A DNA stretch of 64,000 nt from Thermonema lapsum (GCF_011761635.1 NZ_JAASRN010000002.1:62001-126000), one strand, 5' to 3'. Shown: positions 28,392 through 37,781, numbered from the stretch's first letter. The notes: generated from the letters alone by a model not told the origin. Translations and numbers: made by a program.

Positions 28392-30098
28392 TCAAGCCTT
28401 GGGCTGTCTGCCAAAGCGCCAATAGCGAGCGAGGTGGTAGGTTATTCCCAGCATAAGTGTAAGTAGCAAGGGCATGTAAAGGTTGAATGCCTGCCAGAAG
28501 GTACGCTCCTCCTGCACGCGGTCTTTGTTCAAATAACGCAAGCGCACCTCTTTGTTACGCGCCAAAATAAGCTGTTTGTCGTCGAGCATATAATGCAGCA
28601 AGTTCACCACAAAACGCTTGTTGTCGAAAGTGATGCCAGTATTGCGGTCATACCCTAAAGGTAGCACTTGTTTTTTTTGCCAATTGACCTCATTACGTAT
28701 CAAGTCGCCGTCGGCGCATACAAACATACGCGTAGGCTTTTGGCTTTCGGCAATGAAGGTTTTGGCGCGGGGGTCCGAAGGCAGAATACGATTTTGGTAC
28801 AAAGAACGGAAGCGCCCTTCTAAAAGGTAGGCTACGGTGCGTGCCCCATCGTTAAATAAGTCAGGGTCGGGGTCTAGCCTTGCTTCGTTGTAGTGAATGA
28901 CAAAGGGAATATCAAGCACTTTAGTTTTGGGCGAGCTGGCAATCAACGGCACTTTTTTTACGCCTTCGGCTTTCACCGTATCTAAGGTGCACACATAACG
29001 CCCCAAAATAGCATTCAGGTTTTTGGTAACAGGGTGCGGAAAGAAGTTGTAAAATATGGGATAATAACGCCAAGGCAGAAATTCCATTTGGGGTTTTCCT
29101 GCCATCTGCCCTATGATAAGCCCTAAGACGCCGCAATTCAGGTCTTCAATCAACTCGTAGTTATAGCGGATGCCATAGCGAAAAAGCAGGTCAATCAGTT
29201 GGTGGTCATAAGCTAAAGATACAGCCCCCTGAGGCGTATTGATGCTATCTTCACGCACTTCTACAGCATCCAAAAAGAAAAGCACCCTCCCCCCCTTCAT
29301 CACATATTGGTCAATCAGGTATTTCTCTTCTTCAGAAAAGGCAGTTTGTGGCTTGGCTATGATGAGGGCATCGAGGGTGTCGAGCGATACTTCCTGCAAA
29401 CGGATGCCATAAATTTGAAAGAAACGAGACAGGCTTTGGTTCAGGTCGTCCACCTCGGGCGGAGTTAGCTCTCGGTGTCCGTAGATATAGGCTATCTTTT
29501 TCTTTTTTTTGAGCGTAAGCTGATATATAGCCGATGCAAATTCATACTCCATATTCTCAATGGAGTGGTTGATGATTTCTTGCGGTCTTGCTAAAGTTGC
29601 CCGCTGGTCGCCTTGAAGCAGTGAAAGAGAAGTGTATTTGTTGCCATAAGAAACGATGGCACCGGGAAACAAAAGCTTTTCTACCCGCTTGCCCTCCTCT
29701 CTTACAAACACATTGGTGGGTAGCACCCCGTGTGCTGCCAGATATTGGATGAGCGAGTCTCTCGCTTCGGCAGGCTCTACACTTTGTGGGTCAATGAAAC
29801 GATACTGAATGTTGCTGCCGCCATAAACGCGAAACTCTTCGAGCAGCTCTTCGATAGAACGACGCAGGCGACGAAAATCGGCAGGCAGGTCATCGCCATG
29901 CAAATACACTTGGATAAAAACAGGACCTTCCAGCTCTTTCAACAACGCCTGGGTTTGCGGCGCAATCGAGTAGCGTTTGTCTTCGGTGAGGTCAATGCGT
30001 ATCACAAAGTATTGTGCCAGCAGATTGAGTGCTACAATGGCTGCTATACCTATAAAAAAAGTACGCAAGGCACGCATACGCTTTTGAGACCTCTTCAT
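28392..30098 (-). CDS. gldG: Gliding motility-associated ABC transporter substrate-binding protein GldG
   Basis: Component of the GldA-GldF-GldG ABC transporter linked to gliding in Flavobacterium. The 568-residue protein has an N-terminal transmembrane helix (about 15-32), a large extracytoplasmic region of the ABC-transporter auxiliary type (TEDKRYSIAPQTQALLKEL, ERDQ-like helices, IAYIYGHRELTPPEVDDL, GGRVLFFLDAV) and a C-terminal helix (LYMPLLLTLMLGITYHLARYW). The start at 30098 was chosen because the longer frame runs into the divergent mtaB promoter. The partner genes gldA and gldF lie about 9 kb away on the other strand rather than adjacent. Confidence 0.88.
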   Translation of the reverse strand: MKRSQKRMRALRTFFIGIAAIVALNLLAQYFVIRIDLTEDKRYSIAPQTQALLKELEGPVFIQVYLHGDDLPADFRRLRRSIEELLEEFRVYGGSNIQYRFIDPQSVEPAEARDSLIQYLAAHGVLPTNVFVREEGKRVEKLLFPGAIVSYGNKYTSLSLLQGDQRATLARPQEIINHSIENMEYEFASAIYQLTLKKKKKIAYIYGHRELTPPEVDDLNQSLSRFFQIYGIRLQEVSLDTLDALIIAKPQTAFSEEEKYLIDQYVMKGGRVLFFLDAVEVREDSINTPQGAVSLAYDHQLIDLLFRYGIRYNYELIEDLNCGVLGLIIGQMAGKPQMEFLPWRYYPIFYNFFPHPVTKNLNAILGRYVCTLDTVKAEGVKKVPLIASSPKTKVLDIPFVIHYNEARLDPDPDLFNDGARTVAYLLEGRFRSLYQNRILPSDPRAKTFIAESQKPTRMFVCADGDLIRNEVNWQKKQVLPLGYDRNTGITFDNKRFVVNLLHYMLDDKQLILARNKEVRLRYLNKDRVQEERTFWQAFNLYMPLLLTLMLGITYHLARYWRFGRQPKA

Positions 30099-30148
30099 AA
30101 ACGTTTCTGGGATTTTATGGGTTATGCACAAAGTAAAGCAGAAATTCG

Positions 30149-30156
30149 TAATTTTG
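30149..30156 (+). promoter_or_regulatory. Putative -7 element for mtaB (TAATTTTG)
   Basis: Exact TAnnTTTG match 29 nt before the mtaB ATG, in the short divergent gap with gldG. Confidence 0.5.
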
Positions 30157-30185
30157 CACAATCTTTATCTTGACCGCCGGAGACC

Positions 30186-31505
30186 ATGAAACGAGTGGCA
30201 CTTTACACCTTGGGTTGCAAGCTCAACTTTTCGGAGAGCTCAACCATAGCAAGGCAGTTCGAGCAGAAAGGCTACAAGGTAGTACCCTTCACCGACCAGC
30301 CCGATATTTTCATTATCAATACCTGCTCGGTAACCGACCATGCCGACCGCAAATGCCAGAAGGTGGTCAAACAGGCATTGAAAATATCGCCAAACGCATT
30401 CATTGCCATTATAGGGTGCTATGCGCAGCTCAAACCACAAGAGATAGCCCGCATCGAAGGAGTAGATGCGGTATTGGGGGCTGCCGAAAAATTCCGCCTG
30501 TTGGAGCTTGTAGATACCTTCGAAAAGAAACCCCAAGCCGAAATATATGCCTCGCCCATAGAAGAGGTAAAGAACCATTTTGAACATGCCTATTCTTACG
30601 GCGACCGCACCCGCACTTTTTTGAAAGTGCAGGACGGCTGCAATTACAACTGTAGCTTTTGCACCATTCCTATGGCAAGGGGCAAAAGCCGCAGCCCACG
30701 CATTGCCGACCTCGTGGAAGAAGCAAAGCGCATTGCCCAAACCGATGCACGCGAAGTGGTGCTTACCGGCGTGAACATTGGTGATTTTGGTATCATAGAC
30801 GGGCGCCGACAAGAGCACTTCATCGACCTGATAAAAGCCCTGGACGAAGTAGAGGGTATCGGGCGTTACCGTATCTCGTCCATAGAGCCCAATTTGCTTA
30901 CCGAAGAGATAATAGCCTTCGTAGCCCACTCGAAGCGTTTTGCCCCACATTTCCATATACCCTTGCAATCGGGCAGCAACAAGATACTGAAACGCATGTA
31001 CCGGCGCTATCAACGCGAATTGTATGCCGAACGGGTAGCTACCATACGCCGTTACATGCCTCATGCCTGTATAGGGGTAGATGTGATTGTGGGCTTCCCC
31101 GGCGAGAACGAAGAAGACTTTTTGGATACTTACCGCTTTCTGAACGAGTTGGAGGTAAGCTATTTGCATGTATTCCCTTATTCGGAGCGCGCCAATACGC
31201 CTGCTGCTTCTATGCCCGGACGCCTGCCCGAGCGTGAGCGCAAGCGTCGCGCCGATATGTTGCGTATCCTTTCGGAAAAGAAACGTCGCCATTTCTATGA
31301 ACAACAGTTAGGCAAAGAAGCTACGGTGCTCTTTGAAGAGGAAGTAAAAGATGGCAAAATGTTCGGCTTCACCGAACACTATGTGCGCGTGGAAGCCGAC
31401 TACGACCCTCTACTCGTCAATGAATTTGTGCCCGTTACACTTGCCCGCATCAATGCGCAAGGTCATGTGGAAGTAGAAATGCCCGTGCAGGCTCTCTCTC
31501 ACTAA
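30186..31505 (+). CDS. mtaB: tRNA t6A37 methylthiotransferase MtaB
   Basis: Radical-SAM enzyme that adds a methylthio group to N6-threonylcarbamoyladenosine at position 37 of tRNAs. The 439 residues contain the N-terminal UPF0004 domain with cluster-binding cysteines C11, C47 and C78, the radical SAM motif CNYNCSFC (C152, C156, C159), the DLVEEAKRIAQTDAREVVLTGVNIGDFG segment and a C-terminal TRAM-like domain (EATVLFEEE...PVTLARI). MtaB is favoured over MiaB and RimO by the N-terminal TLGCKLN sequence and overall length. Confidence 0.93.
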   Translation: MKRVALYTLGCKLNFSESSTIARQFEQKGYKVVPFTDQPDIFIINTCSVTDHADRKCQKVVKQALKISPNAFIAIIGCYAQLKPQEIARIEGVDAVLGAAEKFRLLELVDTFEKKPQAEIYASPIEEVKNHFEHAYSYGDRTRTFLKVQDGCNYNCSFCTIPMARGKSRSPRIADLVEEAKRIAQTDAREVVLTGVNIGDFGIIDGRRQEHFIDLIKALDEVEGIGRYRISSIEPNLLTEEIIAFVAHSKRFAPHFHIPLQSGSNKILKRMYRRYQRELYAERVATIRRYMPHACIGVDVIVGFPGENEEDFLDTYRFLNELEVSYLHVFPYSERANTPAASMPGRLPERERKRRADMLRILSEKKRRHFYEQQLGKEATVLFEEEVKDGKMFGFTEHYVRVEADYDPLLVNEFVPVTLARINAQGHVEVEMPVQALSH

Positions 31506-31548
31506 CCCTTGCCAGCCCTGTTTTTCAAAAATTACCCTTTTCTCTTTT

Positions 31549-32322
31549 ATGACCAACGAGCTGATTCTCTTTGTTGCTTCCCTGATTGTAGGGGTCATCA
31601 ACACTTTAGCGGGCAGCGGCAGCCTTATCATGCTGCCTTTGCTTATGTGGATGGGTTTGCCTGCCCCCCTTGCCAACGGCACCAACCGGGTAGCCGTTGC
31701 CATACAATCGATGGTAGGTTTGTGGCAATACGGCAAAAACTACGAAATCAACTACCGCGAAGCGCTATGGATACTAGCACCCACGCTTATCGGTTCAATT
31801 GCAGGAGCTTATATAGCCACTATAGTATCGGCAAAAGTAATAGAGAGCGCCATCGGTATCTTCATTCTGTTCATGCTGGTACTTACACTGCTCAACCCTA
31901 AGCGCTGGATGCGCGAACAAGAGGAACGAGAGCAAATCTACAAACACCCGGGGTGGCAGCTGCTGCTTTTTGCCATCGGTATCTATGCCGGTTTCATACA
32001 AGTAGGCTCGGGCATTTTTCTTATCATTGTGATGGTCATGGGTTTAAAATTTAACCTAAGGCGTGCCAATGCCTACAAACTGGTAACTATGGCAGCGTTT
32101 GGCTTGCCGGTGTTGCTTGTTTTTGCCTTTCAAGGGCAAGTGCATTGGCACTATGGCAGCATCAGCGCTGCTGGTCAAATGATAGGCGCCGTTGCTGGCG
32201 CCCGTTTTGCCACCCGCTACCCCAAAGCCAACCAATGGATTTACGGCTTGGTAGTGGTCATGCTTATTGCTGTGCTGGTGCATTATTACGAGCTGTATCG
32301 CTGGGTGCTCCCAGCTCATTGA
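31549..32322 (+). CDS. TauE/SafE family permease
   Basis: A 257-residue inner-membrane protein with about eight transmembrane helices. It has the internal two-fold repeat of the family: VGVINTLAGSGSLIMLPLLMWMG in the first half and GIYAGFIQVGSGIFLIIVMVMGL in the second. Members export sulfite, sulfoacetate or other anions; the substrate here is not predictable. It follows mtaB by 43 nt and its 3' end overlaps the convergent bioA gene by 59 nt. Confidence 0.87.
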   Translation: MTNELILFVASLIVGVINTLAGSGSLIMLPLLMWMGLPAPLANGTNRVAVAIQSMVGLWQYGKNYEINYREALWILAPTLIGSIAGAYIATIVSAKVIESAIGIFILFMLVLTLLNPKRWMREQEEREQIYKHPGWQLLLFAIGIYAGFIQVGSGIFLIIVMVMGLKFNLRRANAYKLVTMAAFGLPVLLVFAFQGQVHWHYGSISAAGQMIGAVAGARFATRYPKANQWIYGLVVVMLIAVLVHYYELYRWVLPAH

Positions 32323-33631
32323 GCATCACCTCTATGGCATCATACACCATTTGCAGCTCAGCAGGGGCAATCACATAAGGGGGCAGTATGTACACCACAT
32401 TGCCCAAAGGGCGTAGCAGAATCCCCTTGTCCAGAAAATAGGTATAGAGGTGATGGCGCGCTTCGTTGAAGTAATGTGTCTGCTGTGTGGTTTCTATCTC
32501 CAAGGCAAAGATGGTGCCCATGCAACGAACTTGCCGCACCCGCCTGTGCTCACGGATGTGCGCTTCGAAGTCTAAATGTGCTTGTGCAATAGCAGCGATA
32601 CGGCTCAGACACTGGGGCTGCAACAACAAATCCAAGCTGGCATTGGCTGCAGCACAAGCCAAAGGGTTGGCAGTAAACGAATGCCCATGAAAGAAGGTTT
32701 TCATAATGTCTTCTTGTCGGAAGGGCTCCACGATGCGGTCTGTGCAGGCGGTTACGCCCAAAGCCATGGTGCCGCCGGTCAAACCCTTCGACAAACAGAT
32801 GATGTCGGGCTTATGCAGGCAGTATTCGGAAGCAAAAAGGCGCCCCGTGCGCCCAAAGCCAGTCATCACTTCATCGGCAATGCAAATGATGTCGTATTTT
32901 TGTGCTATGTGCAGCAATTGGTCTAAGATTTCGGCACTGTACATGCGCATGCCCGAAGCTCCTTGCACCAAAGGCTCATAGATAAAAGCAGCCACTTCAC
33001 CACTTTGAGCCAACTGCTCGAAGCGGCTCAGGAGGGTTGCTACTTGCCCGCAAGCAGCGGGGCTAAGGCGTTTGCCAGCGCAGCACGAAGGATGATAGCA
33101 GGCAGGGAAAGGTAAAAACTCCACTTCAAACAAATAGTCATCGAAGGGGGCATTAAAGGGGCTGCGCTCCCCCACCGACATGGCACCGAAAGTATCGCCA
33201 TGATAAGCGCCGTCGAGTGCTACAATTTTTTTCTTATGGTGCACTCCTGCATTGTACCAATACTGCATTGCCATTTTCAAGGCTACTTCCACCGCTGTGG
33301 AACCATTGTCAGAGTAAAAAACTTTGCTGAAGCCATTGGGCAGTATTTGCAACAAACGCTCTGCCAAGCGCACCGCCGGTTCATGGGTAAAGCCGGCAAA
33401 AATCACATGCTCGAGCGTACGTGCCTGCTTGACAACAGCATCGGCAATGTAGGGATGACTATGCCCATGCAAATTGACCCACCAGGAAGAAATGGCGTCT
33501 AATATCTTACGCCCGTCTTCGGTATAAAGCCATACGCCTTCGGCACGCACCAATGGTAGCGGTTCGGGGCTGCCTTTCAAAGGCGTAAAGGGGTGCCATA
33601 TACTTCGTTTATCTCTCTCCAATAAGCTCAT
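32264..33631 (-). CDS. bioA: Adenosylmethionine-8-amino-7-oxononanoate aminotransferase
   Basis: PLP-dependent class III aminotransferase that converts 8-amino-7-oxononanoate to 7,8-diaminononanoate using S-adenosylmethionine in biotin synthesis. The 455-residue protein shows IWHPFTPLKG, ISSWWVNLHGHSHPYI, the phosphate loop SDNGSTAVEVALKMA, ALDGAYHGDT, IADEVMTGFGRTG and the PLP lysine K282 in LSKGLTGG. Starting at 33631 (MSLLERDKR) gives a 23-nt overlap with bioD; an ATG two codons upstream is an alternative. Last gene of the bioF-bioD-bioA operon; its 3' end overlaps the permease gene. Confidence 0.94.
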   Translation of the reverse strand: MSLLERDKRSIWHPFTPLKGSPEPLPLVRAEGVWLYTEDGRKILDAISSWWVNLHGHSHPYIADAVVKQARTLEHVIFAGFTHEPAVRLAERLLQILPNGFSKVFYSDNGSTAVEVALKMAMQYWYNAGVHHKKKIVALDGAYHGDTFGAMSVGERSPFNAPFDDYLFEVEFLPFPACYHPSCCAGKRLSPAACGQVATLLSRFEQLAQSGEVAAFIYEPLVQGASGMRMYSAEILDQLLHIAQKYDIICIADEVMTGFGRTGRLFASEYCLHKPDIICLSKGLTGGTMALGVTACTDRIVEPFRQEDIMKTFFHGHSFTANPLACAAANASLDLLLQPQCLSRIAAIAQAHLDFEAHIREHRRVRQVRCMGTIFALEIETTQQTHYFNEARHHLYTYFLDKGILLRPLGNVVYILPPYVIAPAELQMVYDAIEVMLNELGAPSDTARNNAPAQQ

Positions 33632-34244
33632 ATGCATTCTTTCTGAATTCCTCAGCATAGCGCCGAATGCAAGCTCTATCGATTTTTGTTTCGGGTAAGA
33701 TGTGCAGCAATTTTTTATAGCCCGTGTGGTGCAAGATGATGTCTTCGCTCTGTGGGTTAGGTTCTCCGTTGAAGATAATACCCAAGACAGGCACACGGCG
33801 TGCCTTCAGTGCTTCGTAGCTAAGCAAGGTATGATTGATACTACCCAAATATAGATTGGAAACCAAGACCACAGGCACCGCCAGACGCAAGGCTATGTCA
33901 ATGACAAAGTGTTGACGGTTGAGCGGCACCAGCACGCCCCCCGCTCCTTCTATGACCAGTGGCTTAGTAGTTTGGGGGCGTGTGATGTTTTCCAGACGTA
34001 TCTCCACGCCTTCGGCAGCTGCCGAAGCATGTGGCGATGCCGGCATTTGCAATTCATAAGCCGAAGGCATGACCTCAAAAGCCGGATGCGAGACCAAAGC
34101 AGCAACGCAATCGGCATCGCGAGGCAATCCCGATTGCACAGGCTTCCAGTAGGCAGCTCCTAAAGCCTGTGCTATGATAGCACTCGCGACTGTCTTTCCG
34201 CTGTCCGTTCCTATAGCCGTTACAAAGATGTCTTGTTGTTCCAT
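33609..34244 (-). CDS. bioD: Dethiobiotin synthase
   Basis: ATP-dependent carboxylase that closes the ureido ring of dethiobiotin. The 211-residue protein starts MEQQDIFVTAIGTDSGKT, giving the P-loop variant G12-T-D-S-G-K-T18, followed by KPVQSGLP and the EGAGGVLVPL motif. The start at 34244 overlaps the end of bioF by 25 nt; a slightly longer frame from 34256 adds four residues but lacks support. It sits between bioF and bioA with overlaps at both ends, implying tight co-translation. Confidence 0.93.
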   Translation of the reverse strand: MEQQDIFVTAIGTDSGKTVASAIIAQALGAAYWKPVQSGLPRDADCVAALVSHPAFEVMPSAYELQMPASPHASAAAEGVEIRLENITRPQTTKPLVIEGAGGVLVPLNRQHFVIDIALRLAVPVVLVSNLYLGSINHTLLSYEALKARRVPVLGIIFNGEPNPQSEDIILHHTGYKKLLHILPETKIDRACIRRYAEEFRKNAYELIGER

Positions 34245-35398
34245 GAATAAAAGCACTCAAATAGTGTATTTACCTCATCCAAAGTATTGAAAGCATGCAA
34301 ACAGATGCGTAGGCGTTCTTTTCCTTCGGGCACGGTAGGTGCCAACACTGCACGCACATCCAAGCCCTGTTGCTGCAGATGGTGCGCCAATGCCCGAGTA
34401 CGTTGGTTTCCTCCTACTTCTACAATCTGTATAGGCGAGTGGGTGTGCCAAAAATGCAGGTCTGTGAGCGCCTGTGCTTGCTGTAGCTTTTGGCGATAAT
34501 GATGCACCAGCTGCCACAAACGTTCTTGCAGGGCGGGGGGCGTTGCCGCAAGCTTATTAAAAGCAGCCTCTATGTAAGCAAAGCTGTGCAAAGGTAAGGC
34601 AGTTGTATAGATGAAAGCACGCGCAAAGTTCAGCAGATAATCAATAAGCAGACGACTGCCTGCTACACAAGCCCCATGCCCTCCGATAGCCTTGCCAAAG
34701 GTGTACACGCGTGCCATCAAAGCGGGATGCTGGTGCAAACCTTCGGCGTGCAAGATGCCCTCGCCCCGCTTCCCCCACAAACCAGTACTGTGCGCTTCAT
34801 CTACAATCATAGATGCTCCATATTGCTCACATAAATCCAGCATTTCTTTCAAGGGGGCAAGGTCGCCGTCCATAGAATACACACTTTCAACCACTACAAA
34901 ACAATTGCCTCGCGCTTTTTGCAGACGCCGCTCCAAATCGTTCAGGTCGTTATGGCGAAAATAGAAATGCTCGGCAAAGCTCAGGCGCGCCCCCTCACGC
35001 AGGCTGGCATGAATCAACTCATCACAGAGAATGGTATCGCCCCTTTGGGGGATGGTAGCCAGAAGAGCCGTATTTGCCTGATATCCCGAATTGAATACCA
35101 AGCAGGCTTCGGCATCAAAAATAGATGCCAATTTGTCTTCTACTTCACACATGTAAGCATGTGTGCCACTAAGCAGGCGCGAGCCGGTAGCACCGCCCCG
35201 AAAAGGGCGCAGCTCCATTACCTTGGCATGGGCTTGCTCCAAAAGCTGGGCATCCCGTGCTAAACCCAAATAGTCGTTAGAAGAGAAATCAACCATTCCT
35301 TCTGCTACAGGCGCTATAGTGCGCAAGCTATGCGCTTGGCGCCGCCGCTCCAGAGCAGTCTGTAAGGTGGCTTGCCATGAAGTTGTTTTTTCTGCCAT
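34220..35398 (-). CDS. bioF: 8-amino-7-oxononanoate synthase
   Basis: PLP-dependent alpha-oxoamine synthase that condenses pimeloyl-ACP (or -CoA) with alanine in biotin synthesis. The 392-residue length is typical. Motifs include FSSNDYLGLA, GGATGSRLLSGTH, FNSGYQAN, VVESVYSMDGDLAPL, IVDEAHSTG and the PLP lysine K236 in TFGKAIGGHG. First gene of the biotin operon. A TATATTTG -7 motif lies only 7 nt before the ATG, which would give an almost leaderless mRNA. bioB, bioC and bioH are not in the window. Confidence 0.94.
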   Translation of the reverse strand: MAEKTTSWQATLQTALERRRQAHSLRTIAPVAEGMVDFSSNDYLGLARDAQLLEQAHAKVMELRPFRGGATGSRLLSGTHAYMCEVEDKLASIFDAEACLVFNSGYQANTALLATIPQRGDTILCDELIHASLREGARLSFAEHFYFRHNDLNDLERRLQKARGNCFVVVESVYSMDGDLAPLKEMLDLCEQYGASMIVDEAHSTGLWGKRGEGILHAEGLHQHPALMARVYTFGKAIGGHGACVAGSRLLIDYLLNFARAFIYTTALPLHSFAYIEAAFNKLAATPPALQERLWQLVHHYRQKLQQAQALTDLHFWHTHSPIQIVEVGGNQRTRALAHHLQQQGLDVRAVLAPTVPEGKERLRICLHAFNTLDEVNTLFECFYSWNNKTSL

Positions 35399-35405
35399 AT
35401 GTGTG

Positions 35406-35413
35406 CAAATATA
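35406..35413 (-). promoter_or_regulatory. Putative -7 element for the biotin operon (TATATTTG)
   Basis: Exact TAnnTTTG match on the minus strand, only 7 nt upstream of the bioF ATG, which would leave almost no 5' untranslated region. No -33 TTTG box is present at 19-21 bp. Confidence 0.4.
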
Positions 35414-35461
35414 GAAAAGTGCGGTTGAAAAGTAGCGACAAGAAGTCTTTTAAAAGACCAA

Positions 35462-35560
35462 TGCTTTCGGTTGCTTGATGTGATGAGATTTCTACTCTCA
35501 CTGCGTAAGTTTCAGAACAACAAGCTTTTTGCGCACTTTGTACAGTGAGAGGGCACGTTT
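35462..35560. repeat. Intergenic palindromic repeat relic
   Basis: A perfect 9-bp inverted repeat, CTCTCACTG (35495-35503) with CAGTGAGAG (35543-35551), lies in the gap between bioF and tRNA-Val. It is preceded by TGATGAGATTTCT, as in the TCATTTCGA/GATGAG element at 45557-45646. Nothing else is visible in the roughly 290-bp gap apart from the bioF promoter motif. Confidence 0.45.
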
Positions 35561-35686
35561 GTGTAGTTGTCAAACGACAAGGGAGGTTCCACTGTCTGGT
35601 TCAATGCCAAGGCACGGCAGGAAGAAACCGAGCAAGAACGCTCCTGATGTATTCGCTGGGATATGTGTTTGATATCCAAAAATAAG

Positions 35687-35761
35687 TGGAACGTACCGGA
35701 TTCGAACCGGTGACCTCCGCCCTGTCAAGACGGCGCTCTAAACCAGCTGAGCTAACGTTCC
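35687..35761 (-). tRNA. tRNA-Val (GAC)
   Basis: A complete 75-nt cloverleaf on the minus strand: a 7-bp acceptor stem (GGAACGT with ACGTTCC), a D arm (GCTC/GAGC), an anticodon stem CCGTC/GGCGG with loop TTGACAG (anticodon GAC), and a T arm with GTTCGAATC. The discriminator base is A, as expected for tRNA-Val. The CCA end is not encoded; the next bases are CTT. Confidence 0.93.
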
Positions 35762-35969
35762 ATAACAGTTGGCTGTAAAAATATAAAAAGTTCCCCAAAC
35801 GAGCAACAGCTACACACGTGTAGCAGCATTTTCAAAAAAACAGCAAGCCTTTGTTTGTGTTTAGCTTCTTTTATCTTTCCTTCGTTTTTCACTTCATGTT
35901 CAGCAATTTAAAAGAAAAGAAATGAAGCAGGGGCAAGTGTTATTGAAAAAACAAAGTAGCCTCCTTCCT

Positions 35970-36014
35970 GTATGCATGCCCCCAAATCATCGTTTATGGG
36001 AGGGGGCTTTTTTG
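35970..36014. terminator. Possible terminator hairpin at the OstA-like gene end
   Basis: GCCCCC and GGGGGC arms (about 35978-35983 and 36001-36007) form a hairpin overlapping the last codons of the OstA-like gene. The T-run follows on the plus strand, while A-rich sequence further left could serve the minus strand. Direction uncertain. Confidence 0.35.
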
Positions 36015-37781
36015 TTTGCCAGCCCCTTCCAATTTTTCACGTAAACGCTCCTCTCTGCTCTTCTTGGGCACAGCAGGTTCCGCATCGGGTAAGGGGTCTG
36101 GGGCGTCGGGCGTAGCCGAACGGTTGGGTTCGCGATTCAAGACCGTGGTGCGCGTGGGGCGTAGGTGTTCGAGCCAACGAAAGCCGGGCAGACGCTTGTC
36201 GGGCTCTTGTAAGAGTTGCGGCGGTATCATCTTGCCGTTGATGTTGCCTTCTAAGCGGATGCGTTTGAGCTTTCCTTCTTCAAAAAAAGCCTTCAAGGCG
36301 GCGGCTTCAGCATAATACATCCCGACGAGGCTTGTATCGCCCTCAAGCTGGAAAAAGATAATTTCGGTATTTCCATCTACTTCTACCCGCTCCATGCTGC
36401 CGTCTTTAAAATAAGCATCCATACGACGCCCCTTCACTTGGTTGTAGTTGCCAAGGCTGTCGCGCGAAGCAGAGAAACAATTGCTACGCAGTTCCATCTT
36501 ATAGGGCTTATTGTTTTTGAGCAGCAAACGGATAGAATCGGCAAGGACTTGGTTGCCCTCATTCCACAGAACGGGGGAACGATAAAAGTAAATTGCCGAA
36601 TCGCTGAAATTATACACCAAAGAATCGCAGACGGCTTGGATGTCGCTGCGGTAGATTTTGATGTTGTGAAACGCCAAGATTTTATGCTGCTGTGTGTTGT
36701 CGGGCTCTTCTGTTTGCTTCACCCCTATTTTTCGATTGTAAGAAATGAGCGTGTCGGCACTGATGAAAAGCGTATCGCCCGAGGATATGTTGCGTATGTA
36801 AGCATTTTGGTAGATATGGGTTAGCCCTTTCTTTCCCCAAAAAAAACCGATGTCGCCATTGACAAAGATGCTGTCTTTTTTGGTATATACTTCGGCATTG
36901 CCTTTGGCAAAGCCTTCTTTTTTCAGGTCATCGAAATAGAGGCTGTCGCCTTTGAGTATGTATTCCTTGTTTTCAGCGCGAGCACGCCCAGAAAAACGCG
37001 ATATCTTGGTTTGGGTTTCGTAAATCCCCTTTTCGGCATAGAGCGAGCCATCGTTCGAATATACATGGGTAGGACCAAAGAAATAAGCCACCTTAGATAC
37101 GGTATTGTACTGCAGGGTGTCGGACTCGATGCGGTAGGTGTCGCCTTCACGGCGGCTCAACACACGCACCGAATCTTTAAAAAAGAAAAAGCGGGCGTTG
37201 GCATCATACGAGCCGGAACGGCTATAGAGGCGGTTTTGGGCATCACGAATTTGCCCGCCGTTGTAATAATAACCAATCTTTGAATTGAGGTTGTAATCAA
37301 GGAAATCGGTATTGAGCGTCATTTGTGGGTCGCGCAGCACCACTGCTTGGCGTGCTTGCAACAAACGACTATTGCCGTCATAAATCAGGTGGCGGCAGGT
37401 GAGTGTGATGGTGTCGTTTTGCACCACACGCACCTCGCCAAAGGCTTCGACTATGTTCTTTTCTTCGAACTTATAGGCAGAATCGCACCACAGCAGCACT
37501 TCGTTTTGGCGGAAACGTATGCCCCGCCCGATAAGCTTGATGAGCTGCGTGCTGTCGGTACGCAGCGACACGAGCTTGTCGGCACCGCCCAAAAGCTCTA
37601 CCTTACCCCCTTTTTCATAGGTAACTGTATCGTAAGGCAGTTTTTCATAACGCAGCGTGTCTTTTTCAATCACCTGCAAGCGACGGTTTTTGAGCAGCGA
37701 GCGCTTGTCTTTTTGCGCTTGGGCTGTCGACAACCCCCAAAACAGGCAAAGAAAAAAGCAAACAAAGAGGTATCTATTCAT
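35994..37781 (-). CDS. OstA-like (LptA/LptD N-terminal family) periplasmic protein
   Basis: A 595-residue exported protein with a signal peptide (LFVCFFLCLFWGLSTAQAQ). The body consists of repeated beta-jellyroll segments of the OstA/LptA type, seen as periodic short strands (KVELLGGADKLV, GRGIRFRQNEVLLWCDSAYKFEEKNIVEAFGEVRVVQNDTITL, GDTYRIESDTLQYNTVSKVAYFFG, YILKGDSLYFDDLKKEGFAKGNAEV). The C terminus is Pro-, Arg- and Lys-rich. Bacteroidota use such proteins in lipopolysaccharide transport across the periplasm; a precise LptA role is inferred. It overlaps the end of mltG by 8 nt, so the two are translationally coupled. Confidence 0.8.
   Translation of the reverse strand: MNRYLFVCFFLCLFWGLSTAQAQKDKRSLLKNRRLQVIEKDTLRYEKLPYDTVTYEKGGKVELLGGADKLVSLRTDSTQLIKLIGRGIRFRQNEVLLWCDSAYKFEEKNIVEAFGEVRVVQNDTITLTCRHLIYDGNSRLLQARQAVVLRDPQMTLNTDFLDYNLNSKIGYYYNGGQIRDAQNRLYSRSGSYDANARFFFFKDSVRVLSRREGDTYRIESDTLQYNTVSKVAYFFGPTHVYSNDGSLYAEKGIYETQTKISRFSGRARAENKEYILKGDSLYFDDLKKEGFAKGNAEVYTKKDSIFVNGDIGFFWGKKGLTHIYQNAYIRNISSGDTLFISADTLISYNRKIGVKQTEEPDNTQQHKILAFHNIKIYRSDIQAVCDSLVYNFSDSAIYFYRSPVLWNEGNQVLADSIRLLLKNNKPYKMELRSNCFSASRDSLGNYNQVKGRRMDAYFKDGSMERVEVDGNTEIIFFQLEGDTSLVGMYYAEAAALKAFFEEGKLKRIRLEGNINGKMIPPQLLQEPDKRLPGFRWLEHLRPTRTTVLNREPNRSATPDAPDPLPDAEPAVPKKSREERLREKLEGAGKQKSPLP

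Noticed and set aside
30240-31304. 354-codon open frame antisense to mtaB
   Set aside because: mtaB has all its cysteine motifs on the other strand; the antisense product shows only composition bias.
35687-35761. tRNA-Asp (GTC), suggested by CTGTCAAG on the plus strand
   Set aside because: The tRNA is on the minus strand, where the anticodon loop reads TTGACAG, giving GAC (Val), with an A discriminator as expected for Val.
35921-36040. Short open frame opposite the OstA-like gene end
   Set aside because: About 40 codons, overlapping a hairpin and the 3' end of a supported gene, with no start signal.
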